56,293 nt of DNA, from positions 297,497 through 353,789 of the forward strand of contig NZ_CABFWF030000011.1 in NCBI RefSeq assembly GCF_902153245.2, read 5' to 3'. The notes under the pieces are model-generated. The model was not told the origin of the DNA. It saw only the letters and a program-made list of their open reading frames with translations, and searched no databases. The DNA comes from Pseudorhizobium endolithicum (GTDB taxonomy: Bacteria > Pseudomonadota > Alphaproteobacteria > Rhizobiales > Rhizobiaceae). The position numbers and the translations under genes are program-made. Numbering within the stretch: position 1 is the first letter of the stretch; each line of letters starts with the position of its first letter. Shown here piece by piece: positions 25,800-34,273 of the stretch.

Positions 25800-26624
25800 T
25801 CAAGCCTTTCTCTTGCGGAGGATCGTGAGCGGCACCGTCACGAGGACGACCAGTCCAAGAAGGAGCACGCCGGCGGCAGAGGCCATGTTCCAATCGAGCG
25901 TTTCCCGGGTGTAGAAATCGACGAGGTTCGAGAGCATGGCGTCGCGGGGACCACCCAGAAGTGCGGGAATGACGAAGAAGCCGAGGCCCATAACCATCAC
26001 GCTCGAAAGCGCGGCGATGATGCCCGGAAGGCTAAGGGGCAGGGTCACGGTGAAAAAGATACGCACGGGCCCCGCCCCCATAACGGTTGCCGCCCGATAT
26101 ACGGCAGGATCTATCGCCAAGAGGCTCGCCAAGATCGGGAAGACCACGAATGGCGTGAGGTAGTTTGTCATGCCGATCAGAACACCGATCCGGTTGAGGA
26201 CAAGCTCGAGCTGGACCGGGCTCCCGGCTACCCAGCTCAGAAACTCGTTCACCAGACCCGCCCGGCCAAGCAGAACCGTAAACGCGTAGCACTTGACCAG
26301 AACGCTGGTCCAGAACGGCAGGAGGACGAGCATCATGTAGATGCTGCGCCGCTTCGGCGGCTGGCGCGTGAGATGCAGCGCGATGATGTAGCCGAGGACA
26401 AGACTGAGAACTGCGGACGAGACCGCGATGATCACGGTGGTGGCGAGCGTGCGCAGGAACAGACCGCTGCTCAACAGGTCACGAAAGGCAGCAAGACTTA
26501 GACCCGCGCCACCGACACTGTTGTAGAAGATGTAGAACAGCGGCACCGCCAGAATCGTCAGGGTCAGCAGCGTTGCCGGGGTCACGAAGAAAAACGCCCC
26601 ACGCATTTCAGCAGTTCGGATCAT
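25800..26624 (-). CDS. PotB-like ABC transporter permease
   Basis: A 274-aa permease with six predicted helices and the EAA-type loop IDPAVYRAATVMGAGPVRIFFTVTLPLSLPGI. VLLPFWTSVLVKCYAFTVLLG and GLGFFVIPALLGGP are typical of the PotB/YdcU group. It pairs with the PotC-like protein to form the membrane channel. It starts 65 nt after the binding-protein stop. Confidence 0.92.
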   Translation of the reverse strand: MIRTAEMRGAFFFVTPATLLTLTILAVPLFYIFYNSVGGAGLSLAAFRDLLSSGLFLRTLATTVIIAVSSAVLSLVLGYIIALHLTRQPPKRRSIYMMLVLLPFWTSVLVKCYAFTVLLGRAGLVNEFLSWVAGSPVQLELVLNRIGVLIGMTNYLTPFVVFPILASLLAIDPAVYRAATVMGAGPVRIFFTVTLPLSLPGIIAALSSVMVMGLGFFVIPALLGGPRDAMLSNLVDFYTRETLDWNMASAAGVLLLGLVVLVTVPLTILRKRKA

Positions 26625-26689
26625 AGGTCGCTGCTCCAGTTCAAGGCGAAGTTGCCAAGGCGGTCAGCAGAGCCGACCGCCTATCGTGC

Positions 26690-27745
26690 TCACATGAGAA
26701 TCCATTCCTTGAAACGACGCGTCACGCTTTCGAAGTTTTCGGCCCACCAGGCGTCATCAAGGATGACATTGTTCGGATTGTTCATGTCCGGAAGCCATTT
26801 GCGGGCGTCCTCCGACATGAGCGGCAGGGCGGTCTTCGAGTTGGGCGTATAGGCGAGGATCTCCATCGTCGCGGCCTGCACTTCCGGTTTGAGCATGTGA
26901 GACACGAACTTCATTGCGTTTTCGCGGTTGGGCGCACCCTTCAGCACGGCCAGATATTCCGAAGCGTTGATCGTCTGCGCGAAGGAGAAGGCGAGCCCGC
27001 CGTTGTCGGTCTGGGCCGCCCGTACGCGCGCCGCATAGGAGTAGGAGAAGTCTACTTCCCCCGTCTGCAACAGCGTTACGGTTTGCGGGGTAGCGCCGAC
27101 CCATGAGGCGACCGAAGGCTTGACGCGGTCGAGCGCTGCGAAGGCCCGGTCGACGTCGAGCGGATAGAGGTCCTTTGGTGCGACCCCATCGGCAAGAAGT
27201 GCTGCCTCCAGCGTTTCGCTCGGGCGGTCACGGAAGGTGCGGCGGCCCGGGAACTTCTCGACATCGAAATACTCGGCAAAGGTCGTCGGGTGACTTCCCT
27301 CCGGGTGACGTTTGGGATCATAGGCGATACCACCGGCGTAGGTATAGAAGGGGACGAGGTTGTTGGAGGGCGCCAATGTAAGATCGTTCAGATCGAAGAG
27401 CCCGTCGTCGAAGTCGTCCCAATATCCTTCGGCCGCACCACCGGTCCCGATCGCGCTGGGTGCATCAAACACATCCCACTGTACGTTTCCGGTGCTGACC
27501 TGCGCCTTGACCTTGGCGAGGTCGGGGGTGTCGATGATGGTAACTTGAACGCCGGTCTGCTCGGTGAAGGATTTGATGGCGCCTTCAACCAGGGCGTCCT
27601 TGTATGTGCCGCCCCAGGTTACGAACGTCAGCTGGTTCGAGGCTGCCGTCGCACTCGTCGCGCGCAACACCGCCGGGGCAGCCAGAAGTCCTGAACCTGC
27701 AATGATGAAGTTCCGGCGTGAAATTCCATTTCCCTTGTTGGTCAT
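26690..27745 (-). CDS. PotD-like periplasmic substrate-binding protein
   Basis: A 351-aa extracellular solute-binding protein. A twin-arginine signal (ISRRNFIIAGSGLLAAPAVL) suggests folded export. The mature part begins NQLTFVTWGGTYKDALVEGA, the usual start for polyamine/opine/amine-binding proteins, with a middle NNLVPFYTYAGGIAYDP and late PNRENAMKFVSHML. GGGGAG precedes the ATG. It brings the operon's substrate to the PotBC-like permeases. Binding proteins of this group recognise amines, betaines and related cations. Confidence 0.92.
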   Translation of the reverse strand: MTNKGNGISRRNFIIAGSGLLAAPAVLRATSATAASNQLTFVTWGGTYKDALVEGAIKSFTEQTGVQVTIIDTPDLAKVKAQVSTGNVQWDVFDAPSAIGTGGAAEGYWDDFDDGLFDLNDLTLAPSNNLVPFYTYAGGIAYDPKRHPEGSHPTTFAEYFDVEKFPGRRTFRDRPSETLEAALLADGVAPKDLYPLDVDRAFAALDRVKPSVASWVGATPQTVTLLQTGEVDFSYSYAARVRAAQTDNGGLAFSFAQTINASEYLAVLKGAPNRENAMKFVSHMLKPEVQAATMEILAYTPNSKTALPLMSEDARKWLPDMNNPNNVILDDAWWAENFESVTRRFKEWILM

Positions 27746-27817
27746 GCTGATGCTCCCCTTCTTTTGGTTGGTAATTACTTGGATCGCGGATCCGAGGACC
27801 CCGCAACCCGAACCAGC

Positions 27818-29503
27818 TCAGCTGGCGGTGAATTGCGGATAGTCCCTTTCCGCGGCTTCCTGCGAAATCTTGCCCGCACGGATGTCTCGATGGATCTCCT
27901 CGAGCGACCGTTCCGATGCCTCGCCGTAGCCGCCCGCCCCGGGTGTTTCGATAACCGCAAGCGCGTTGGCTTTCAGGATGATCTTGCTAGCCTTCGACGT
28001 GAGCTTTTCGGCCTTTCCGTCCTGGCCGACAAGGTAGAAGGCGCCGGTCTTGCCCGCAGCCCCGCCGAAGACGCCCCAGGGCTGATGGCGGAAGCGCTCA
28101 CCCACGCCGTTGAATTCACATTCGTGATCGACGGGTCGGATCACGCGGCGGATGCCCATGCCGCCGCGCTGGCGGCCGGCACCGCCGGTATCCTGGATCA
28201 GCGAATACGCCTCTACGCGCAGCGGGTATTCCAGCTCTATCGCCTCCACGGGAAGGTTTGACGTATTGGTGATATGAACCTGAACGCCGTCCTTGCCGTC
28301 ATGCGTGGCCCGCGCGCCCATGCCGCCACCGAGCGTTTCAAGATAGACATACATATTGCCTGTCCGCGGGTCCGTACCGGCAAAGACAGCAGAGGTGTTC
28401 GCCCCATTTGCAGCACCGATTACCTTCTCCGGTACCACGGGGGCAAGCGCGCCAAGCACGCAGTCGACCACGCGCTGGCAGGAATTCGCACGCATTGCGA
28501 CGGCTGCAGGCGACACGCAGTTTACGAAGCTTCCCGCCGGCGCAATGATGTCGATGGCATCGAAGATGCCTTGGTTCGTGGGCACTTCCGCATCGAGAAG
28601 AGCCTTCAACGAATAGCAGATCGCCGACTGGGTGGCATTGAAGGTCAGATTGAAATTGCCCTTCACCTGTGGATCCGTGCCGGTGAAGTCAAACCGGATT
28701 CGATCGTCTTTCTTCACCACCTCAAGTGCAATCTTGATGTTCTCCGTCCCTACCCCATCGTCATCCATGAAGTCGGTAAAGCTGTATGAACCGTCAGGAA
28801 GGGCCGCGATGGCACGCCGCATACGAAGCTCCGTCCGGGAGATGATCGCGTCGAAGATCGCGCGCAACCCGTCACCACCGTGTTCACTCAAGAGATCCTT
28901 CAGCCTCGATTCGCCAAGACGGCAAGCGGCAATCTGAGCATTGAGATCACCCCGCCGTTCGTCGGGGAGGCGCATGTTGAGAAGGAGAAGCCGCATGACG
29001 TCATCAACGCGCTCGCCTCGACGGTAGAGGCGTACGACCGGGATCCGCACGCCTTCCTTGTAGATCTCGTCCAACCCGCCCGACATCGATCCGACTGCGG
29101 CGCCACCGACGTCAGCGTGATGAATGATATTGGCCACGAACCCCAGGAGCTTGTCACCGTCGAAGACCGGCGCTGCCATATTGATATCGGGAAGATGCGT
29201 TCCACCAGCGACATGCGGGTCGTTTGCGACGAAGAGATCGCCGGGCCCGATGTCGTCGCCGTAGAGTTCGATGGCGGCCTTGAGCATGCCTCCCATGGAG
29301 GCGAGGTGGACCGGGAGCGACATCTCGGCCTGAACCACGAGTCGCCCCGTCGCATCCGAAATTGCGGTGGAATGGTCGTGCCTTTCCTTTACGTTGGAGG
29401 AAAATGCGCTTCGCATGATCGTGATGAAGCACTCATCGGCTATCGATTTCAGACCATTCCAGGTGATCTCAAGCGTTATCGGGTCGATCTCAGCTTTAGA
29501 CAT
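27818..29503 (-). CDS. hyuB: Hydantoinase B / oxoprolinase family protein
   Basis: A 561-aa HyuB. The family start is DPITLEITWNGLKSIADECF, followed by SSNVKERHDHSTAISDATGR, GDLFVANDPHVAGGTHLPD and the late GGAGRQRGGMGIRR. With HyuA it forms an ATP-dependent cyclic-amide hydrolase (N-methylhydantoinase, 5-oxoprolinase) or, in some lines, a ketone carboxylase. Here no gamma subunit is present, which favours hydrolysis. ATG 29503 overlaps the hyuA stop by 8 nt and has GGAG upstream; an in-frame TTG at 29509 is less likely. Confidence 0.9.
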   Translation of the reverse strand: MSKAEIDPITLEITWNGLKSIADECFITIMRSAFSSNVKERHDHSTAISDATGRLVVQAEMSLPVHLASMGGMLKAAIELYGDDIGPGDLFVANDPHVAGGTHLPDINMAAPVFDGDKLLGFVANIIHHADVGGAAVGSMSGGLDEIYKEGVRIPVVRLYRRGERVDDVMRLLLLNMRLPDERRGDLNAQIAACRLGESRLKDLLSEHGGDGLRAIFDAIISRTELRMRRAIAALPDGSYSFTDFMDDDGVGTENIKIALEVVKKDDRIRFDFTGTDPQVKGNFNLTFNATQSAICYSLKALLDAEVPTNQGIFDAIDIIAPAGSFVNCVSPAAVAMRANSCQRVVDCVLGALAPVVPEKVIGAANGANTSAVFAGTDPRTGNMYVYLETLGGGMGARATHDGKDGVQVHITNTSNLPVEAIELEYPLRVEAYSLIQDTGGAGRQRGGMGIRRVIRPVDHECEFNGVGERFRHQPWGVFGGAAGKTGAFYLVGQDGKAEKLTSKASKIILKANALAVIETPGAGGYGEASERSLEEIHRDIRAGKISQEAAERDYPQFTAS

Positions 29504-31547
29504 TTTCAAGCTCCATGATCATGTTCAAGACAGCGTCAACACGGATGACGGCATCCGGTGGGACCACTGTGGTGCTGTCAAGCTGAGTGATGATGGCGGG
29601 GCCTTTGATTTCGCTGCCGATCGGCAAGGTCTCGCGGCGATACATCCGGGTGGCGACCGGCCCTTCTCCGGCAAACCAGACATCGACAGTATCGAAAGGT
29701 TTCAACTCCCCTTCCCTGAAGATCGCCGCAGTTTTCGCGCGGGCCAAACCGCCCGACGCGCGCAGGCGCAGGTTCACAATCTCGACCGGCGCATCAGGAT
29801 CGCAATGACCGTAACTACGGCGATACTCCGCAAGGAAAGCCTCTCGCAGGACGGAGGCCGCGGGGCAGATCGGCTGATCCGACCCCTTCCAAACCTCGAC
29901 GGAAAGTTCGTAGTTTTGGCCGAGGTAGCGCATGTCGAAATGCAGAGTCATCATCCGACTTTCGACATCCGCCGCTTCATGGGTAAACCAGCTCAGGGCA
30001 TGCTCGCCGAGAGCCGACACGCCGGCCTCTACAACCGAGAGATCCCCGTCGAGTTCGGCCCTGGCATTGATGACGAAATCTTCCTGAAGATCCGCGACAA
30101 TCAGACCCTCGGCGCACAGGATACCCGGCGCACGCGGCAGTAGAATACTTTTCATGCCGAGTGCACGGGCGACGTCTGCCGCATGAAGTCCACCCGCACC
30201 CCCGAAAGGCATGAGGGCGAAGCGCCGGGGATCGTAGCCTTTTTCGATGGAGACGACGCGTATCGCGCGGGTCATGTTGGCGGTCACAATGCCGATGATG
30301 CCAAGGGCGGCATCCTGCAAGGATACGCCAAGCTCGTCGGCAAGCGGTTGAATCGCGCTTGCGGCGCGATCGGGATCGATTGTGAGACCTCCCCCCGCGA
30401 GCGTTTTCGGCAGGCGACCAAGGAGAACATTCGCATCGGAGACCGTTGGAAGCGTGCCTCCCCGGCAGTAGCAGGCAGGCCCTGGAACCGCCCCCGCACT
30501 TTCGGGACCGACCTTCATCAGTCCGTCAGTGCCGATCCGCGCGATCGAGCCGCCTCCTGCCCCCACCGTGTGGATGTCAACCATGGGCAACCGGATCCTG
30601 AAGCCGGAAATGTCGCGCGTATTGGCAAGGGCAGTCTTACCACCACGGATCAAGCAGACGTCCGTGGATGTCCCTCCGATATCGAGAGTGATGACGTCGT
30701 CGATCTTCGAAGCGGCCCCTGACCCGGACGCGCCGACGGCTCCCGCCGCCGGACCGGAAAGTGCAGTACGTACGGGAAGCTGCGCCGCCCGCTCTACCGA
30801 CATCAGACCACCGCTTGACTGGAAAATGCCGAACTCCGCATTAGGCGCCACTGCACGAATTTCCTTCTGAAGACGATCCATGTAGCGGGTGACTTCAGGT
30901 TGAAGAAAGGCGTTGATCAGGGTAGTCGAAAAGCGCTCATACTCACGGAATTCAGGCTGCACCTCGGAAGAAACCGAGACAAAGGTTTCCGGAAAGGCCT
31001 TTCGTAGTTCACGGGCAATGCGCTGTTCGTGGTCTGGGTTGATGTAAGAAAAAATCAGGCATATGGCGATTGCCTCGATGCCATCTTCTCCATCGATAGC
31101 CTCGACGAGAGCCGCAAGAGCTTCGTCTGTGAGCGGACGGATCACCTGGCCCTCCGGACCGATGCGCTCATCGATTTCGAACCGTAGATGGCGCTCCGCA
31201 AGGGCCGGCGGCGCGTCGACCTGAAGATCATAGATCAAGGGACGAGCTTGACGGCCGATCTCCAGCAGATCGCGAAATCCCTTTGTGGTTACCACAGCTA
31301 CCTTGGCACCCTTGCGCTGGAGAAGCGCGTTCGTTGCAACGGTCGTGCCGTGGGCAAAGCGCTTGATGGATGCGGGTTCGATCGAGTGCATCTCGGTGAG
31401 TTCGCGAAGGCCCGTCAGGATCGCCCGGGAGGGATCGTCTGGAGTAGACGGGCGCTTGTGGATGACAGCTCGACCGCTCGCCACCTCGGTGGCGCTGAAA
31501 TCGGTAAAGGTGCCTCCGACGTCACAGCCCACAATCCAGTTACTCAT
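29496..31547 (-). CDS. hyuA: Hydantoinase A / oxoprolinase family protein (ATP-binding subunit)
   Basis: A 683-aa HyuA. It opens WIVGCDVGGTFTDFSATE, the phosphate-binding motif of the ASKHA-like fold. FAHGTTVATNALLQRKGAKV and the central VITLDIGGTSTDVCLI (second phosphate motif) follow, then FGGAGGLHAADVARALG near the middle of the C-terminal part. It phosphorylates the cyclic amide to drive ring opening by HyuB. It is the first gene of the hyu/pot operon. If the substrate is N-methylhydantoin, the product N-carbamoylsarcosine would lead to sarcosine and the neighbouring sox genes. That link is inference. Confidence 0.92.
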   Translation of the reverse strand: MSNWIVGCDVGGTFTDFSATEVASGRAVIHKRPSTPDDPSRAILTGLRELTEMHSIEPASIKRFAHGTTVATNALLQRKGAKVAVVTTKGFRDLLEIGRQARPLIYDLQVDAPPALAERHLRFEIDERIGPEGQVIRPLTDEALAALVEAIDGEDGIEAIAICLIFSYINPDHEQRIARELRKAFPETFVSVSSEVQPEFREYERFSTTLINAFLQPEVTRYMDRLQKEIRAVAPNAEFGIFQSSGGLMSVERAAQLPVRTALSGPAAGAVGASGSGAASKIDDVITLDIGGTSTDVCLIRGGKTALANTRDISGFRIRLPMVDIHTVGAGGGSIARIGTDGLMKVGPESAGAVPGPACYCRGGTLPTVSDANVLLGRLPKTLAGGGLTIDPDRAASAIQPLADELGVSLQDAALGIIGIVTANMTRAIRVVSIEKGYDPRRFALMPFGGAGGLHAADVARALGMKSILLPRAPGILCAEGLIVADLQEDFVINARAELDGDLSVVEAGVSALGEHALSWFTHEAADVESRMMTLHFDMRYLGQNYELSVEVWKGSDQPICPAASVLREAFLAEYRRSYGHCDPDAPVEIVNLRLRASGGLARAKTAAIFREGELKPFDTVDVWFAGEGPVATRMYRRETLPIGSEIKGPAIITQLDSTTVVPPDAVIRVDAVLNMIMELENV

Positions 31548-31890
31548 ATTGCTCTCATCTCGCCCAGGTTCTTAACTGAAGCCCATCAAAGCATACGTTT
31601 TGGATACTGAGCAAGCGTTCTTTGAGCCGATGGCCACAACTTTCTTATAACCCTTTGAAATATCGGCAAACAATCGGTATACTATCCGTATACCAAAAGC
31701 AGGATTTGGCGGGATGGCGTTTTTTTTGGAAGCCCGCGATTGCGGTCGGGCGAAGGAGTTTACAGCCCGGGTCGGGCAGGTCCAGCTGGACGAAAAGACG
31801 GAAGTGCAAAGACGTTACCCCTGAGGATCACGCAAAAAGAGGGGAATGCCATTGTCCCGGCATCCCTTCCTCTCCCGAACCGGCTATTTG
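31548..31890. promoter_or_regulatory. Promoter region of the hyuA operon
   Basis: 343 bp between the hyuA start and the purU stop (both leftward). No gene is seen. It contains the operator at 31676-31694 and a poorer copy nearer the gene (AGCAT-N9-ATACT at about 31591-31609). No convincing terminator for purU was found. Confidence 0.55.
31676..31694. promoter_or_regulatory. GGTAT-N9-ATACC operator upstream of hyuA
   Basis: The site reads GGTATAC-TATCC-GTATACC, a perfect 7-bp inverted repeat with a 5-nt centre, about 130 nt before hyuA. The same GGTAT-N9-ATACC geometry occurs upstream of the ornithine cyclodeaminase-like gene. It is of the type bound by FCD-GntR regulators, and one is encoded at the end of this operon. 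Confidence 0.65.
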
Positions 31891-32775
31891 TCAGCCCATG
31901 CGCTCGGATGCGAAAGAACCGGGCGAGGCCGGAAACACCACGGTCTTGTTTCCATTGAGAAAGACCCTACGGTGAATATGGGCATGGACCGCCCGCGCCA
32001 GCACCTGACTCTCAACATCCCTGCCAAGACTGACATAGTCGTCAGCAGACTGGGCATGCGTGATGCGCACCGTATCCTGCTCAATGATCGGCCCCTCGTC
32101 CAGGTCTGCCGTGACATAGTGGGACGTGGCGCCTATCAGCTTCACGCCGCGCTCAAACGCCTGCTTGTAAGGATTGGCGCCCTTGAACGACGGTAGGAAG
32201 GAGTGGTGGATGTTGATGATACGCCCCGACATCTTCTGGCACATATCGTCGGAGAGAACCTGCATGTATCGCGCAAGCACCACGAGTTCGGCGCCGCTTT
32301 CCTCGATGACGCGCATCTGCGCCGCCTCGGCATCGGCCTTGTTGTCCTTCCTGACCTTTATGCAGTGAAACGGAATATCGTGATTCACTACGACTTTCTG
32401 ATAGTCCATGTGATTCGAGATCACTGCCACGATGTCGATAGGCAGCGCCCCGATGCGCCAGCGATAAAGCAAGTCGTTCAGGCAGTGTCCAAAGCGGGAG
32501 ACCATGATCACGACCTTCATCTTTTCGTCTTCATTATTGAAGGCATGGTTCATGGCGAAGTCGTCGGCGATGGGAGCGAAGGCAGTCTTCAGCAGATCGA
32601 GGTCAGCACCGGTTTCACTGATGAAGCTGACCCGCATGAAGAAGCGGCCTGTTTCCCGGTCGTCGAACTGCGCGCTGTCGGTGATGTTGCAGCCGTTCTC
32701 GGCAAGGAAGCCCGCAATCGCCGCCACGATGCCGCGTTTTGTATCGCAGGTTACGGTCAAGTTGAACTTTTTCAT
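31891..32775 (-). CDS. purU: Formyltetrahydrofolate deformylase
   Basis: A 294-aa PurU. An N-terminal ACT domain (NLTVTCDTKRGIVAAIAGFL) is followed by a formyltransferase fold with the conserved SRFGHCLNDLLYRWR, SNHMDYQKVV, and the catalytic NIHHSFLPSFKGANPYKQA...GATSHYVTADLDEGPII carrying Asn, His and Asp. It hydrolyses 10-formyl-THF to formate and free THF. It is the last gene of the sox operon, 44 nt after folD. It would remove the C1 units that sarcosine oxidation loads onto folate. Confidence 0.95.
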   Translation of the reverse strand: MKKFNLTVTCDTKRGIVAAIAGFLAENGCNITDSAQFDDRETGRFFMRVSFISETGADLDLLKTAFAPIADDFAMNHAFNNEDEKMKVVIMVSRFGHCLNDLLYRWRIGALPIDIVAVISNHMDYQKVVVNHDIPFHCIKVRKDNKADAEAAQMRVIEESGAELVVLARYMQVLSDDMCQKMSGRIINIHHSFLPSFKGANPYKQAFERGVKLIGATSHYVTADLDEGPIIEQDTVRITHAQSADDYVSLGRDVESQVLARAVHAHIHRRVFLNGNKTVVFPASPGSFASERMG

Positions 32776-32819
32776 GCTTTCTCCAGCGAGGTGTTCGGGG
32801 ATCCGGGCCTATTCCGACA

Positions 32820-33710
32820 TTAGACGGCCAGGCCGTCCGGCTCAGGCAGATCATGGGCGCGGCAATAGGCTGTAAGGGTGTTTGCCAGGAGGCACGCAAT
32901 GGTCATCGGCCCGACGCCCCCCGGAACCGGGGTTATCGCGCCGGCAATATTGGCAACATCCGCAAAGTTTACATCCCCCACCAGCTTCGATCTTCCGTCA
33001 CGCTCGATCCGGTTGATGCCCACGTCGATCACGACAGCGCCCGGTTTCACATAGGAGGCATCAAACATTTCTGGTTGGCCGACAGCCGTGACAAGTATGT
33101 CGGCTCTCCGGCAAATCTCAGCCATCCCGAGGCTGTGACGGTGGACGATCGTTACCGAGCAATCATCGCGAAGCAGCAACTGCGCCATCGGCTTGCCGAC
33201 GATGTTGGAGCGCCCCACCACCACGGCTGTGCGGCCTCGCAAGCTGCCGAAATGATCACGCAACATCATGAGGCATCCAAGAGGCGTGCAGGGCACCATC
33301 GACCTCTGCCCGGTTGCGAGGAGCCCCACATTGGTAACGTGGAAACCATCGACATCCTTGCGGGGATCGATGGCATTGATCACCGCGCCCGCATCGATAT
33401 GGGCCGGCAGCGGCAACTGAACCAGAATGCCGTGGACCGACCGATCCGCATTTAGATCGGCAATCAGCGCGAGCAGTTGAGACTCGGATGCCTCCGCAGG
33501 CAGCTTGTGCTCGTAACTCGCCATACCGACGGCGACGGTCTGAATACCCTTGTTGCGGACGTAAACCTGACTTGCCGCATCCTCGCCAACAAGCACGACG
33601 GCAAGACCGGGGACCACGCCGGTTTCATCGCGCAATCGTGCAACATGAGAAGCGATCTTGGCACGGAGCTTTCCCGCGAATGCCTTGCCGTCGATTACCT
33701 TGGCACTCAT
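32820..33710 (-). CDS. folD: Bifunctional methylenetetrahydrofolate dehydrogenase/cyclohydrolase
   Basis: A 296-aa Fol[21 protein letters not shown] carries the catalytic Lys, then [20 protein letters not shown] and [11 protein letters not shown], the cofactor motif [18 protein letters not shown], and the terminal [16 protein letters not shown]. It converts 5,10-methylene-THF, the product of tetrameric sarcosine oxidase, to 10-formyl-THF for PurU. Its ATG overlaps the soxG stop (ATGA), so it is translationally coupled to the sox genes. It is probably a second, dedicated copy beside a housekeeping folD elsewhere. Confidence 0.96.
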   Translation of the reverse strand: MSAKVIDGKAFAGKLRAKIASHVARLRDETGVVPGLAVVLVGEDAASQVYVRNKGIQTVAVGMASYEHKLPAEASESQLLALIADLNADRSVHGILVQLPLPAHIDAGAVINAIDPRKDVDGFHVTNVGLLATGQRSMVPCTPLGCLMMLRDHFGSLRGRTAVVVGRSNIVGKPMAQLLLRDDCSVTIVHRHSLGMAEICRRADILVTAVGQPEMFDASYVKPGAVVIDVGINRIERDGRSKLVGDVNFADVANIAGAITPVPGGVGPMTIACLLANTLTAYCRAHDLPEPDGLAV

Positions 33711-34273
33711 GCCGGCACCTCGCTTACGCCCTTCAGCGCGCGTTCAAGTTCATGCCACAGGCAAGCGGCCAGGGAGCGCATTCCGAGAACAGCAAGATGG
33801 TCATCCGCTCGCCGGATCGCGAAGACGTTCATGTGGGCAAGACCGGTGCGGGTCGCCGAACCTGGCGTGAAGCCACGTGGGTCGATATTCACGAGCTTGG
33901 TCATGACCGCGATGATCGGAGCCGCACCGGCCGGGGAGGATATCTCGAAGGCCGCGAAAGAGTCCGTCTGCTCTGTCACCGAGTGTCCCGGGCATTGCTG
34001 TTTCAATTCAGCGGAAAAATCTTCCTCGGCCTTTCCTCGAGCCTCAAGCATCCACTGACCGGGGCCCATCCAGAATGATGCAACTCCATCCTTTTCAACC
34101 CAGCGGCCGGGCTCCGGTAGAACCAGGCCAAAGGGGCACACAGCCTCCGCGTCGCGGCGCAAGGCGAGCGAGGCAAGAGCAAGCCCGGTGTTCTCGGTCA
34201 TGCTAAGCGAGCCCACAGTCAGACTTTTCGGCTGCGCCAGCCCAAGGGCGGTGATTGGTATCAGATCAGCCAC
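33707..34273 (-). CDS. soxG: Sarcosine oxidase gamma subunit
   Basis: A 188-aa protein beginning [20 protein letters not shown], the usual SoxG start, with [12 protein letters not shown] and the late [22 protein letters not shown] chose GTG 34273: it has AGGAG 9 nt upstream and overlaps the end of soxA slightly, whereas an in-frame ATG at 34318 would overlap soxA by 53 nt. It is the least conserved subunit of the alpha-beta-gamma-delta complex and has mainly a structural role. Confidence 0.9.
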   Translation of the reverse strand: MADLIPITALGLAQPKSLTVGSLSMTENTGLALASLALRRDAEAVCPFGLVLPEPGRWVEKDGVASFWMGPGQWMLEARGKAEEDFSAELKQQCPGHSVTEQTDSFAAFEISSPAGAAPIIAVMTKLVNIDPRGFTPGSATRTGLAHMNVFAIRRADDHLAVLGMRSLAACLWHELERALKGVSEVPA

